Shown here: positions 47,151 through 58,460 of the stretch, piece by piece | Numbering within the stretch: the first letter of the stretch is position 1 | Layout: each line of letters opens with the position of its first letter | Assembly: GCA_002914805.1 (NCBI GenBank) | Contig: JXTB01000046.1 | Location: forward strand, 533,392-597,391 | DNA from: Parasponia andersonii | Taxonomy: Eukaryota > Streptophyta > Magnoliopsida > Rosales > Cannabaceae | Length of the DNA: 64,000 nt | Direction of reading: 5' to 3' | The notes under the pieces: generated by a model | Seen by the model: only the letters and a program-made list of their open reading frames with translations | What the model was told of the DNA's origin: nothing | The model's database searches: none | Position numbers and translations under genes: made by a program

Positions 47151-47252
47151 TAACGAATGACGAATAACGAATGACGACCAACGAATGACGAATATAAGTA
47201 GTTATCTTTATTGACGAATGACGAATGCAAGATGCCCCACGAATGACGAATA
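47151..47252. repeat. CGAATGA minisatellite in Tat element 1
   Basis: The word (A)CGAATGACGAAT recurs about nine times in 100 bp, sometimes as CGAATAACGAATG, between the antisense gene region and pol. It lies in the same place in the element's map as the longer tandem repeats of Tat element 2 (57588-58460). Confidence 0.85.
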
Positions 47253-47329
47253 CATGAAGATATATATGAAGATTTACTGATAATAGCAACGAAGTTGTTC
47301 TGCATTCCAAGCATGCTCGATCTTTTGTC

Positions 47330-48730
47330 CACCAGTGTGAGCTAACTTATATATCCCAGGTCGAATAATAGCATCAATAATATATGGTCCTTACCAAGAG
47401 GGTCCAAATACACCAGCACCGTGCTCTTTATTATTAGGTAGAACCTATCGAAGAATAAAATCACCAACTTCAAACCCTCGGCTTCTAACTTTAGAGTTAT
47501 AATATCGAGCCGTGCACTATTGATATGATGCGATCCGAAGCTGAGACTGCTCGTGCTTTTCTTCTAAGAGATCGAGCTCAATCCTCATCAGCGCACTATT
47601 CTGATCTTTCTCATAGGTAGATCGTCGTAGAGAGCTCGCACCAATTTCTACTAGTACCATTACTTCTTATCCATAAGCTAAAGAGAATGGACTATCTCCA
47701 GTAGTGGTTCATTGAGTGATGCGATAAGCCCATAATACTTCAGGGAGTACTTCTGTCCAAGCTCCTTTATGCTCTTCCAACTTTGTCTTTATATTCTGTT
47801 TGAGTATCTTGTTTATAGCCTTAACCTGTCCATTGGCTTGTGGATGAATAACAGCAGAGAAATTCTTCTTAATGCCTAAATTGTCGCAGAGTTACGGAAC
47901 TCATCGCAGTCAAATTGTTTCCCATTATCAGAAATTATGGTATGCGGTATACCATAATGGTAGATTATAGATTTGTAAACAAAATCTATCATCATCTTTG
48001 CGAAAAAGGTACTCAAGGCTTCAGCTTCTGTCCACTTGGTAAAATAATCGACTGCGATTACCGCATATTTTAATCCACCTCGCGCCAATGGAAGCATTCT
48101 GATAATATCAATTCCCCACACTGCAAATGGCCATGGACTGGTCATTGGAGTTAGAGGAACAAGTGGCATTCTAGGCATAGTTGCAAATCGGTGACATTTG
48201 TCACACCTCTTAGCAAATTCTATTGTATCCTTCTTCATAGTTAGCCAAAAATACCCTTGTCTTAGAACTTTGTTCATAAGTGCCTCTCCCCCGGAATGGT
48301 TTCCACATATTCTTTCGTGAATTTCCCTCATAATGTAGTGTGCTTTTTCTTCATCGACACATAATAACAACGGTGAACTAAAACTTCTTCGACAAAGCTT
48401 CTCGTCATAGATGACATAGCGAGCTACCTTTATTCGAAGTCGCTTTGCATCGCCTTTGTTTTCGGGAAGGTCGCCATTTTGTATATACTTCATTATAAGA
48501 TCCATCCACGATGGTTTCTTGTCAATCGGCATGGTTATTTGGGACTCTACTTCGATACTTGGTTTTGCAAGAAATTCGACAGGGACCACTTTTAGTAATT
48601 CAAAATATTTTGTTGAGGCGAGCTTAGCTAGAGCATCTGCCCGAGTATTTTTAATGTGATTAAGAAGTTGAATGTTATAGGCAGTAAATGTCAAGAAGAG
48701 TCTTCGTACCTCCTTTAAATAAGCCATCAG
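47330..48730 (-). pseudogene. Tat element 1 integrase remains
   Basis: The zinc-binding HHCC part (HERICGNHSGG, CDKCHRF), the core with WGIDIIRMLP and DYFTKWTEAEAL, and the IISDNGKQF block lie in 47876-48727. C-terminal remains continue to about 47330. Family: gypsy integrase. Fossil. Confidence 0.85.
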
Positions 48731-48739
48731 TTTTTCTCC

Positions 48740-49600
48740 TCTTGCTTAATAATCACTGATCATTTGACAAACGACCAACTGAGAATCACTGTATACCTTA
48801 ATCATTTTGACCTTTATTTCTCATGCGAACTTTAGCACAGCTATCAGTGCTTCATATTCTGCCTCATTATTTGATGCTGAAAATTTGAAGCGAAGTGCAC
48901 AATGAATATTGTGCCCTTCAGGACTGATTAGTACTAAGTCCGTGCCGGCTCCATTCTCGTTTGATGATCCATTAACGTAAAGTTTCCACAATTTTGATAA
49001 ATTTGTAGCAGGTTTTCCGATTACTACTATGGGAAGATTGACATCATATGTGAATTTTGCAATGAAATCTGTGAAAGCTTGCCCTTTAATCGCAGTGCGG
49101 GGTTGAAAATTGATGTTAAACTGACTCAATTCAATTGCCCACTTAAGTAGTCATCCTGAACAGGTTTTTGCAAAACCTGCTTTAACGGAAAATTCGTGAA
49201 AACTTTGATGGAGTGCCCATGAAAATAAGGTTGAAGCTTCCTGGATGCGACGATGAGTGCTAATGCCAACTTCTCCATCTCTGGATATCTTGCTTCGGAA
49301 TCGAGCAATTTTTTACTCATGTAGTATATCAGTCGCTATATCTTTTCTTCTTCTCGAATTAATGCAGCACTTGTCGCATATTTGAAAATAGCGAGGTATA
49401 AATACAATTCTTCCCCCGGGTTTGGCTTCGACAAGAGTGGAGGAGAACCTAAGTGTGCTTTAAACTCTCGAAATGCCTGCTCGCATTCTTCCGTCCACTC
49501 GAACTTCTTTGAACCCTTTAGTACTTCGAAGCATGGTTGGCACTTATCTGTTGACCTAGATACAAATCGACTTAATGCAGCCACTCTTCATGCTAGGCTT
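48740..49600 (-). pseudogene. Tat element 1 RNase H and second RNase H remains
   Basis: 49126-49584 holds the RT-linked RNase H (FEWTEECEQAFREFKAHL, then SEARYPEMEKLALAL). 48821-49129 holds a second, archaeal-type RNase H (LYVNGSSNENGAG, SNNEAEYEALIAVLKFA). The tandem pair is a Tat-lineage trait. Confidence 0.8.
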
Positions 49601-50330
49601 TGAATGTCTTTGGGTTTGCGGGGGAATTGCATATCTATTAGTGCTTGTATCTTCTGGGGATTAGTTTCGATTCCTCGCTGGTTGACCATGAACCCTAGGA
49701 ATTTTTCAGATCCTACCCTGAATACGCACTTCTGGAGGTTTAGCCTCATATGATATTTTCGAAGAATTTTGAATATCTCATCAAGATGCTTGATGTGATG
49801 TTTAGCTCCCTTCGATTTCACCAGCATGTCATCAACATATACTTCCATTGTCTTGCCAATTTGTTTTACAAACATCATATTGACAAGATGCTGATAAGTC
49901 GCTCCCGCATTGATGAGTTCAAAATGCATCTTCTTGTAACAGTATAATCCTCGGTCAGTGATGAACAAAGTATGCTCCTCATCAAGCTCGTACATGGGGA
50001 TTTGATTATATTCAGAATATGCATCCATAAAGCTTAACAGTTTATGTCCCGACATCGTATCTACAAGTTAGTTGATTCTCGGAAGGGGAAAACTGTCCTT
50101 CGGGTCCGCCTTGTTGAGGTCGGTGAAATCGATACAAGTTCTCTACTTCCCATTACGTTTCTTTACTAAAACTGGGTTTGCAAGCCAGTTTGGATAGAAA
50201 GATTCCCTAATGAATCCAATCTCGAGCAGCTTCTCTACCTCTTTTTTCAATGCGACGTAACATTCTGGATTCATTGCTCTTCTTTTTACCACACAGGCTT
50301 CCTCGTCATATCTATATTAAGGCGGTGACA
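49588..50330 (-). pseudogene. Tat element 1 reverse transcriptase remains
   Basis: Polymerase palm motifs LLSFMDAYSEYNQIPM, TDRGLYCYKKMHFELINAGA and the active-site YVDDMLVKSK are visible on the minus strand, with HLDEIFKILRKYHMRLN after. Part of a gypsy pol fossil. Confidence 0.85.
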
Positions 50331-50559
50331 TATGATATTCGGATCAATCCCCACCATATCTGAATGTTGACATACGAAGATATCCAAATTTGATTTCAGA
50401 AAAGCGATTAATGAATCTCGCATGGGTGCTTGAAGCTTCGCTCCGATTTTAAGAACCTTCGAAGACCTATCGATTGGCAAATCTTCCAAGTCTTCTATAG
50501 GTCCAGTTTTGACCTCACCATCAATTTCTCAAGGGTCGAGGTCATCGATTAACATTCCG

Positions 50560-51050
50560 TTTGACACTTCTGATGCTTTCCTTGATGTTTCTCTTTGTAG
50601 CTAGACCATCATCGTGCGAGGTGTCATATCTTTTGTTGCGAGCTTTATTGAGTTATTATAACAAGTCCTCGCATCATATTGGTTGCCTCGCATCTTGCCT
50701 ACTCCTTGTTGAGTTGGGAACTTCATAGCGAGATGATAGATCGAAGTTACTGCTCGAAATTCCCTCAGTGTCGGTCTTCCTAGTACAGCATTAAATGCAG
50801 AGGGGCAATCCACAACTAAGAATTGGGTCATTACCATTGAAACTCTAGGATAGGTTCTAACGTTGACCATTAACTCAATCATGCCCCTGGGCATTATGCT
50901 GCTACCAGTAAATTCGTAGAGCAGGGTGATAGTTGGCTTCAGTTCGTTTTCACTCAACTCCATCTTCTTAAAGGCATCATAGTACAGGATGTCGATAGTG
51001 CTGCCATTATCGACCAATACTCCCCGTAGCTACGTTCTTCCACAGTTGAT
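50560..51050 (-). pseudogene. Tat element 1 protease remains
   Basis: An open segment at 50601-51017 begins MVDNGSTIDILYYDAFKKM, the retroviral-type aspartic protease site region, and ends its fold with FNAVLGRPTLREFRAVTS, which is typical of plant gypsy elements. Confidence 0.8.
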
Positions 51051-53090
51051 CTTTATGACCAACGCATCATTGTGCGGGTAATGGACCTGGCATCCTGCTC
51101 CGTAAAGGTAATATCCATATCTGGTACCCGTTGAAACTTTCGTGGTCACTGCTCAAGATGCATGACATTAGTTAATGGTTTCTGTCGTGCTTCTTGTGCA
51201 TACCTATCTTGCGCCCTCTTCGAATTTCCACCGATGTACTGGCCTCCAAAAATAGTTCGCACCTCACGTTGAATTTCTGGAGGTCACTGTCGGTCTTCTT
51301 CTCGCCTTTCATTGTTCAGTTTAGTATACTGCCGCAGCCACCCTTCTTTAATTAATCTTTCAATTTCATCTTTCAAGGCAAAGCAGTTATTGGCATCGTG
51401 TCCAATGTCATTGTGATATCGGCAGAACTTGTTGGGGTCGCGCCTTGCTCTCTCTCTTTTCATCGGTTCCGGTGGACGATACCTCTCCTGCTAGTTCGTG
51501 ACTGCATAAATATGATCTATGGGTACGTTCAGTTTAGTATAGTTGTTGAACCTCATAGGAGCTTTTGGAACCTCCTGCTTTTTCTATTGGGGTTGCTTGT
51601 CAGTCATTTGTTCATTACTCCTTTTATTCGACCTTTTATTATTGTTGTTGTTTGTGGTCGCATCTTTAGCAATATCCTTTCTTCCTTCTTTTGTGACTTT
51701 ATGAAGATTTTCATGTAAAGATTCCACCCTTAGATGTCGACCAACTCTACGATAGAAGTCTTCAAGGGTTCTGCATTCTCGCTCAAGTAAATCTTCCTAG
51801 AGTTTAGTTTCTGGTCGTACCCCAGCCATCATTAGATTTAAAACTCCTTCTTCAGGTGGATTGTTGACCTTCGTCAATTCTGAGGTAAAGCGATTTAGGT
51901 AAGATCATAGAGTTTCCTCCAGACCTTGCCGAATAGCAGACAGACTGACCAGTGGAATAGTGAAATTCTTCGCAGCCTAGAATTGCCTCAAGAATGCAGT
52001 CTGGAGTTGTTGCCAGGACGAGATTGAGCCAGACTTGAGTCCTCGGACCTACTTCTTTGCTGTTCTGTGAGAGTTACAGTAAAATATCTGCAACGTGCGA
52101 GATCATCAACATGATGTAGTTCTATCAGGTCGTTGAAGTGATCCATATGCTCCAACAGATCAGTTTTATCATCAAAAGTATTTATGGTGGGAAGTTTGAA
52201 TCCGGCAGGTAAGACAGTAGCTCAAACCTCCTTGCTGAATGACGATTGATGATACCCATCAGCGAGCTCATCATCCCAGCCGGCAAGTGCATCTAATGTG
52301 ATCCTCAAATTGTGAACATCGACATTCGGAGGGAGAATATTATCTTTTGCTGGTGGTAGGGGTGGCCTTTGGTTGTTATCACGATTTAAGGCAGATTGGT
52401 CAGGCAAGGTTTGCTGTGACCTTTGTGGGGTTTCCATTGAAATAGTACGATGAGATCGACTTCGGTCATTGAGATGCGATGTGGATCGCTCTTGACTACG
52501 TCGCTGCTTTAGATGTTGTCTCAGGTCTGTAGGATTCTGTCAAGATTCCATACCAATCCTTTCAAAGACACTCCTCAATTGTCATTTTTTGCTCGTTGTT
52601 TAGACCATCACGATTTATGGTCGCTCTCCAAGAAGGTTGTCGACGATTACGATTTGTGCTCGAACTTTCAATTCCGGATTCCAAGGGCAAGTTTGCGACC
52701 TTGACTTTTCCCTTGGAGGTGCGATCTCCATGATGCTCCTGTCAGACTTTATGCTGGTCGCAGTTCCTTGTCTCCAGGATCTGAATTTCTTTCTCAAATT
52801 GTTGAGCAGGACGTTCTCTGGGACGTTCGTGCTATGGTGGAGTTAGCATCTATCCCTCAGCAAGTCGTCGTAGAGAGTCATTAATCTGACTTGTAATTTG
52901 CTGAAAGCTCACCAGTGCTTCCTCCATGCGATCCTGTCTCTGGACAATATTTTTTGGTGCTGTCACAGCAGGCTGATCCTGAGTAGGATCTACCTGTGCA
53001 GCAGCAGTGCTTTGGGGTTGGTTCTGGCTAGTTCCGGTGTTTCTGGTGTTTGTTATTGTTGAACGAAGCAGAATTGACAAACTTCTTTGC
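51051..53090 (-). pseudogene. Tat element 1 gag remains
   Basis: Minus-strand gag region with a Gln/Pro/Ser-rich N-terminal segment (52850-53116, EGGLFQQRS) and further short segments (52222-52437). The capsid-like part at about 51700-52200 is recognisable by position and weak pattern only. Fossil. Confidence 0.6.
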
Positions 53091-53115
53091 TGGAATAGCC
53101 CTCCTTCTAGCGCCA
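53089..53115 (-). other. Primer-binding site with tRNA-Asn-like hairpin
   Basis: The element's primer site (minus strand TGGCGCTAGAAGGAGGG, two bases inside the 5' LTR) is complementary to what I recall as the 3' end of plant tRNA-Asn(GUU) plus CCA. The plus strand goes further: GCTGGAA, a 9-base loop, TTCTAGC, G, CCA. This is a complete 7-bp acceptor stem (one G-T pair), discriminator base and CCA, and GCTGGAATAGC matches the tRNA's 5' end. The tRNA body is missing. Confidence 0.65.
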
Positions 53116-53117
53116 AT

Positions 53118-53754
53118 TGTTGACGGAGGTTTTGCCAACAATGAATTTAAGAAATTACAAAATGTGGCTTGTGTGTGAAAAGGGTTGATCAATCAAAGCA
53201 AGTAAAAGAGACAAGAATTTTATAGTAGTTCGGCTCCAAAAAAGATGAGCCTACGTCCACTGTTGTTCACTATATTCTGGAGGATTACAAGAGTTTCGTT
53301 AAGTTTCCAGGAAGTAAAAATAATAAATCCCAAAAGTTCTCCCCAGAAGCTGAAGATTCTTCAAAACAGCATTGAACTCCCTTTATATAGGTGAGGGTGG
53401 CTCAATTTTTCCCAATTGTGAAAATGGGTAAGTGTATAATCAGAAAATACAATTTGAGTAACAATATAACTGGGTAATAACTTAAATGAGATGACTGGTC
53501 GATCTTGAAAGAGAAACTTTTGTTTCCCTTTCTTTGTAGATTACTCGTTTGACGAAGCTTGGTCTAGTTTCCTTTTCATTCTGATCGCACTTAACTCGTT
53601 CAGAGGAGGTCGCACTTTCTTCGGAGGGAGCTCGCATTCGACTTACTCGGAAGAGGTCGCACTTAACTTACTCATGCAACCTGACACGTTCTCTTAGTCG
53701 CTAACTTTCCCTTTATGGAATTAACCAACATATAGGTTTTTAGACCGCACAACA
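53118..53754 (-). repeat. 5' LTR of Tat element 1
   Basis: 637 bp, TGTTGACGGAGG to CCGCACAACA on the plus strand. Pairs with 42789-43403. Confidence 0.9.
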
Positions 53755-53878
53755 AATAGTATCATTAATATCCCCAGATAAACATAATATACCACCATCA
53801 CTGCCCTCAATGGATTTGAAATTGGCCAGCGAAAATCTCAATTCGGAAATCTTGTCGAAATTTTTGAAGAATATTTGG
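53755..53878 (-). pseudogene. F-box pseudogene copy B, upstream part
   Basis: Matches about 13405-13530 of copy A (shared CCCTCAATGGATTTGAAATT, ATATCCCCAGAT-like words). It is the continuation, upstream in the gene, of 41960-42788 beyond the gypsy insertion. It ends at about 53878 where the second Tat element begins, so the rest of the gene, including any F-box, is lost or elsewhere. Confidence 0.75.
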
Positions 53879-53880
53879 GC

Positions 53881-55200
53881 GTTGTGACCCTGAAGGTCTC
53901 TGCAACGGAGAGGTGCTTAGACGTGGACTTTGTCGTCATTGACTGCCAGTCCTCCTTCAACGTCATCATGGGGAAGGATGGATCCACGCCATGCATGGGG
54001 TCGCCTTCACCCTCCACCATTTCTTAAGATGTCTATCAAAGGATGATACTTATATGATAGACATCAAAGGAGACCAAGCCTCCTCGAAGAAGTGTTTTTC
54101 AACCACCCTGAGGGGAGCCAATGCGAGCATGAGCACCTCGACGGGGGACAGATAGCAATTAAGGGACCGCCTGCCAGCATACATGAAGCGGATCGAAGAG
54201 GATTCTGACAGGCTAGAATCCACGATTGAGGAGCTGGTAGTGGTCCCTTTGAAAGAAGCAGAACTGGCGAAGGTAGTCTTAATCGGGGCCCTGCTGCCCG
54301 AGGAAGAAAGGAGCGAGCTGTTGGGGTTCCTTAGGTAGAATAGAGATATCTTCGCGTGGTCCCACGACGACATGCTCAGGATAAACCCTACACACGCTTA
54401 CCACCGGTTAAATGCAGATCCCAATTTCCCTCCGGTCAGGCAAAGGCCCCGAAAGTTCATGCCGGAGAAAAACAGGGCAATCAACAGGGAGGTAGAGACA
54501 CAACTGGAGAACAGCCTGATCATAGAATGCGTATACCCGTGCTGGATCTCCAACCTGGTGGTGGTGAAGAAGAAAAACGGTGATGAACATACTTGCATAG
54601 ACTTCACCAACCTGAACAAGGCCTTCCCGAAGGACTGCTTCCCCCTGCCAAGGATCGACCAAATGGTCGATGCGATAGCTGGATTCGACAGGATTAGTTT
54701 CCTAGATGCCTACTCTGGATACAACCAGATCCCTCTGCATGAGGAGGACCAGATCCACACGGCATTCATTATAGAGCGAGGTCTGTACTGTTACCGACGC
54801 ATGCTTTTGGCTTGAAGAACGGGGGGGGAGGGGGTGACCTATCAGAGGCTCATAAATAAAATGTTCGACGAGCTGCTAGGAAGACTATGGAAGTCTACAT
54901 CGACGACATGGTCATGAAGAGCAAAGAAGCTTCGGGCCATCTGGGACATCTAGATGAATGTTTCAAAATTTTGAGGCGATACTGGATGCGTCTGAACCCC
55001 AAGAAATGCACGTTCGGGGTATCCTCTGGCCAGTTCCTAGGGCACATTATGAGCAGAAGGGGCATTGAGGCCAGCCCGACCCAGTTGTCTTCAATCGCAG
55101 ATGTGCAAAGACTCTCAACCATTCGGGAGATCCAGAGCCTAACCAGGAAGATAGCCACTCTCAGCCGATTTATCTCCAAGATGTCTGACTGATATAAGCC
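53881..55200 (+). pseudogene. Tat element 2 protease and reverse transcriptase remains
   Basis: The protease tail is at 53881-54010 (DFVVIDCQSSFNVIMG). Reverse transcriptase motifs lie in 54372-55192: CIDFTNLNKAFPKDCFPLPR, ISFLDAYSGYNQIPLHEEDQ, and VYIDDMVMKSKEASGHLGHL. Fossil. Confidence 0.85.
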
Positions 55201-56135
55201 TTTCTTCCAGTGCATAATAAGAAGCTCCACTATCGTCTGGGGTGAGGTGCAGGACAACGCACTGGCAGAGCTCAAGCTGTACTTAAGTCATCTTCCTATC
55301 CTGGCTTCCCCGGCAGAAGGGCAGCGCCTATACGCTTATTTGGCAGTGTCCGAAGTAGCGATCAGTGCCGTACTATTCATCGAGGAAGACAGCAAGCAGA
55401 AGCCGATGTTTTACGCAAGCGCATGCTCTTGGATGCCGAGACGCTATATAGTATGGCAGAGAAACTGGTCCTAGCTCTGGTCAATGCTAAGAAAAGACTC
55501 AGGCAATATTTCGAGGCACACTCAGTTACTGTATATACGGATTTCCCATTCGGCAAATCTTGGCCAAACTGGACTTATCGAGACGACTAACCAAGTAGGC
55601 CATCGAACTGGGGATATATGACATGGAGTATCGGTAAGTCATGACGGACTTCCTAGTGGAAATCCAATCCTTTGGCGAGCCACACGACCTGCTTCAGATG
55701 TCTCCGCCTCACATCCCTTCAGCTTGGACCCTCTATACTGACGGATCCACGAAAGCCTCAGGGTCAGGTATCGGAATAGTCCTGCAAACCCCAGCAGGAT
55801 TTAGGGTAGAGAAAGCTTTGAGGCTCTATTTCCAGGCAATGAACAACAAGGCAGAATACGAGGCGCTACTACAAGGCCTTGAGTTGGCTCTGCACTTCGA
55901 AGTAGAGAGCATCGCAGTAAAGATCGACTCACAGCTAATCGTGGGTCAGGTCAGGGGAGACTTCGAAGTAAAAAAGCCGAGATTACACAGGTACTTCTCC
56001 AGGGTAATGGGGGCGAAAGCCCACTTTAGTAGTTTCAATATCGAACAAATACCCAGCGAGATGAACCAAAAGGTCGATGAGCTAGCTAAAAGAGCGTCGA
56101 TCGGGGGACGACCGGGCATGCAGAGATTCTGCTAA
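55200..56135 (+). pseudogene. Tat element 2 RNase H pair remains
   Basis: RT-linked RNase H at 55247-55620 (LYAYLAVSEVAISAVL). The archaeal-type RNase H lies at 55641-56135, with LYTDGSTKASGSGIGIVLQT, NNKAEYEALLQGLELAL, IDSQLIVGQVRGDF and a closing NQKVDELAKRAS. The second domain is well preserved over its whole length. Confidence 0.85.
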
Positions 56136-56179
56136 AGGGAGAGAACACGAAGGACCCTTCAGAGACCCCCGCACGCCAT

Positions 56180-57430
56180 GTGATTGCAACTGACTCTGCA
56201 TATGAGGGGAGGATGAAACCCATCACCCAATACTTGGCGTTGGGGAACCTGCCCGCGGACCCCCAAGAAGTGAGGTCGATCAGACTGAAGGCTGCCAGAT
56301 ATTCGATGGTGGGGAGACGACTATATAAGAGATCAACGATGGGACCAATACTGAGGTGCGTAGGCCCCGTCGAGGCACAAAAGCTAATGGAGGAAATCCA
56401 TGAGGGAGCATGCGGTAACCACTCTGGTGGATGTAGCCTCGCCCACAAGGCCTTGACGACTGGATACTTCTGGCCATACATGATGACCGAGGTAGCCCAA
56501 TTTGTCAAAAAGTGTGACAAGTGCCAGAGGTTCACCCCCATGAAGTGCTAACCCGGGGAGGAACTCCATTCGAACATAACTCATTGGTCGTTCGCTAAAT
56601 AGGGCCTAGACATCGTCGGAGAGCTCCCAGAAGTCCAAGGGGAAGAAGGTACGTCTTGCTGGCCACAGATTATTTCACCAAATGGGTAGAAGCTGAAGCC
56701 TATGCGACCGTTAATAAGGCAGACACAATTAACTTCATTTGGAAAAACATAATCTGCCGATACGAAATACCGAAAGAGATACACGATGATCATGGCGCGC
56801 AGTTCCAGAATGCTAAGCTTAAGGAGCTATGTGAGTTGTATGATATAAGGCTCAGTTTCTCATCCGTAAACTACCCTCAGGGGAACAGCCAAGCAGAGGC
56901 AACAAACAAGGCCATATTCAACAACATTAAAAAGAACTTGCAGGAGGCTAAAGGCAGGTGGTTAGAAGAGCTACCGGCCATTGTGTGTGCCCATCGAACC
57001 ATAGAGCGGAGGTCAATGGGAAGAACACCATTCGCCATGGTCTACAGGTCGGAGGCTGTGATCCCGACCAAGATTGGCCTCTCAACCCTTCATTCCGAAG
57101 TGGTGAGAGATGCCTCACTGAACGAGCAACAGCTAAGCCGCAATACAGACCTCTTAGAAGAAACAAAAGACATGGCTGGTCCACCTGGCCTCGTACCATC
57201 AGCAGGTTAGGTCCTACTATGCAAAGAAGGTTAGCGCTCGTTGACTTAATGCCAGGGATTAGGTCTTGAAGGTCAGAATGGGGAATTCCTCGAAGCTAGA
57301 CTCTAACTGCGTCGGGCTCTAAGAGGTGATCAAGGCGCTTGACAATGGTGCATATGTCCTGAAAGAACTCAAGATCGGGAAGAGCCTACCAAACACATGG
57401 AACATCCAGCACTTGAAAAAGTACCACGTG
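56180..57430 (+). pseudogene. Tat element 2 integrase remains
   Basis: The HHCC zinc-binding part (HEGACGNHSGG, CDKCQRF) is in 56180-56551. The core is in 56656-57210 (TDYFTKWVEAEAYATV, HDDHGAQFQN, NYPQGNSQAEATNKAI). A C-terminal segment ends WNIQHLKKYHV-like at about 57430. Fossil. Confidence 0.85.
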
Positions 57431-57587
57431 TGAGATGCATATAAATATTGTGAAATACATGTAAATGCTTGTATTATTGAACAGCTTAATTCCAAAACAG
57501 GTCAAGGTTTCTGCCACACAGACTTATGCTTTGGATTGCCATGAAAAAGGGTTTATCTCCAATACAAGACCCTATGAACTATTCACT

Positions 57588-58196
57588 TATCAAAAATCAT
57601 ACTGCAGGGATCACGTCGCTTGCCAACGACCTGAGAAAACGTACGAAGAGGAAAGAGCTGAGCAGTAAAATGCTTGCTAGCAGACCTCATCAAAAATCGT
57701 ATTGTACCGACAACCCGAGAAAACGTACAAAGAGGAAAGAGCTAAGCAGTAAAATACTTGCCAGCAAACCTCATCAAAAATAGTACTGCAGGGATCACGT
57801 TGCTCGCCGACAACCCGAGAAAACGTGCGAAGAGGAAAGAGCTGTGCAACAAAAAACTTGCCAGCAAACCTCAAAAACGATCGCACTATGGGAATCACAT
57901 CGTACAATAAAACGCTTACCGATGTTCTGAGAAAACATACGAAGAGGAATAAGCTGTGCAACCAAAAACTTGCCAGCAAACCTCGAAAATAATCATACTA
58001 TGGGAATCACGTCGTGCAATAAAACACTTGTCGATGGCCTGAGAAAACGTATGAAGAAGAATGAGCTGCATAACCAAAACTTGCCAGCTGGCCTTATCAA
58101 GAATCGTACAATGGGGATCACGTCGTTCGCCAACGACCCGAGAGAATGTACGAAGGGCAAGAGGTTGCGCGACGAAAACTTGCCGCTAGCCCTCAA
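57588..58196. repeat. Six tandem repeats of about 100 bp
   Basis: Repeats start at about 57588, 57689, 57773, 57873, 57985 and 58098. They share GAGAAAACGTACGAAGAG, AACTTGCCAGCAAACCTC and GGGATCACGTCG. One copy is shortened and two carry an extra ACAATAAAAC-type block. They lie just past the end of pol, where Tat elements are known to grow tandem repeats. Confidence 0.9.
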
Positions 58197-58260
58197 GGAA
58201 TACTTGCAAAACAGGAAAAGAGATGGGCGATTAGACCCCTCTCGAAAAACACCTCAGTTG

Positions 58261-58460
58261 CGCGTGAGCCAAAGGCAAGCGGGGCTAGGGTCTACCCGTT
58301 GGAAGCATACCCTCCTCAGAAAGCACCTTAGCTATGCGAAAGACAAAGGCAAGTGGGGCTAGGGTCTACCTGTTGGAAGCAGACCCTCCCCAGAGAGCGC
58401 CTTAGCTACGCATGGACTGTAAGTGAACGGAGCTAGGGCCTACCCGTTGGAAGTAGGCCA
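58261..58460. repeat. Three tandem repeats of about 75 bp
   Basis: A second, unrelated repeat family: GGGGCTAGGGTCTACCCGTT recurs at about 58280, 58354 and (as a variant) 58430, with CACCTTAGCTATGCG-type ends. The third copy is partial. Confidence 0.9.

Larger units (their letters stand above)
42789..53754 (-). mobile_element. Ty3/gypsy Tat-lineage retrotransposon, structurally complete
   Basis: 10,966 bp in minus orientation with LTRs at 42789-43403 and 53118-53754, flanked by the 5-bp duplication AATAG (42784-42788 and 53755-53759). F-box pseudogene copy B continues on both sides, and copy A gives the empty-site layout. Minus-strand order is 5' LTR, primer-binding site, gag, protease, reverse transcriptase, RNase H, a second (archaeal-type) RNase H and integrase. 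An extra gene region on the opposite strand comes next (44437-46626), then the polypurine tract and 3' LTR. A double RNase H and antisense extra gene mark the Tat lineage (Ogre/Grande/Retand kin). By hand count the LTRs differ at about 40 of 615 sites plus one 22-bp indel. That is roughly 2-6 million years, depending on the rate assumed. All parts are present but the coding regions are broken many times. Confidence 0.88.

Noticed and set aside
53089-53115. Functional tRNA gene at the primer-binding site
   Set aside because: Only an acceptor stem with CCA encoded; D, anticodon and T arms are absent, and plant nuclear tRNA genes do not encode CCA.
56086-57199. Long minus-strand frames over Tat element 2 integrase
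   Set aside because: Shadows of GC-rich pol coding on the plus strand.
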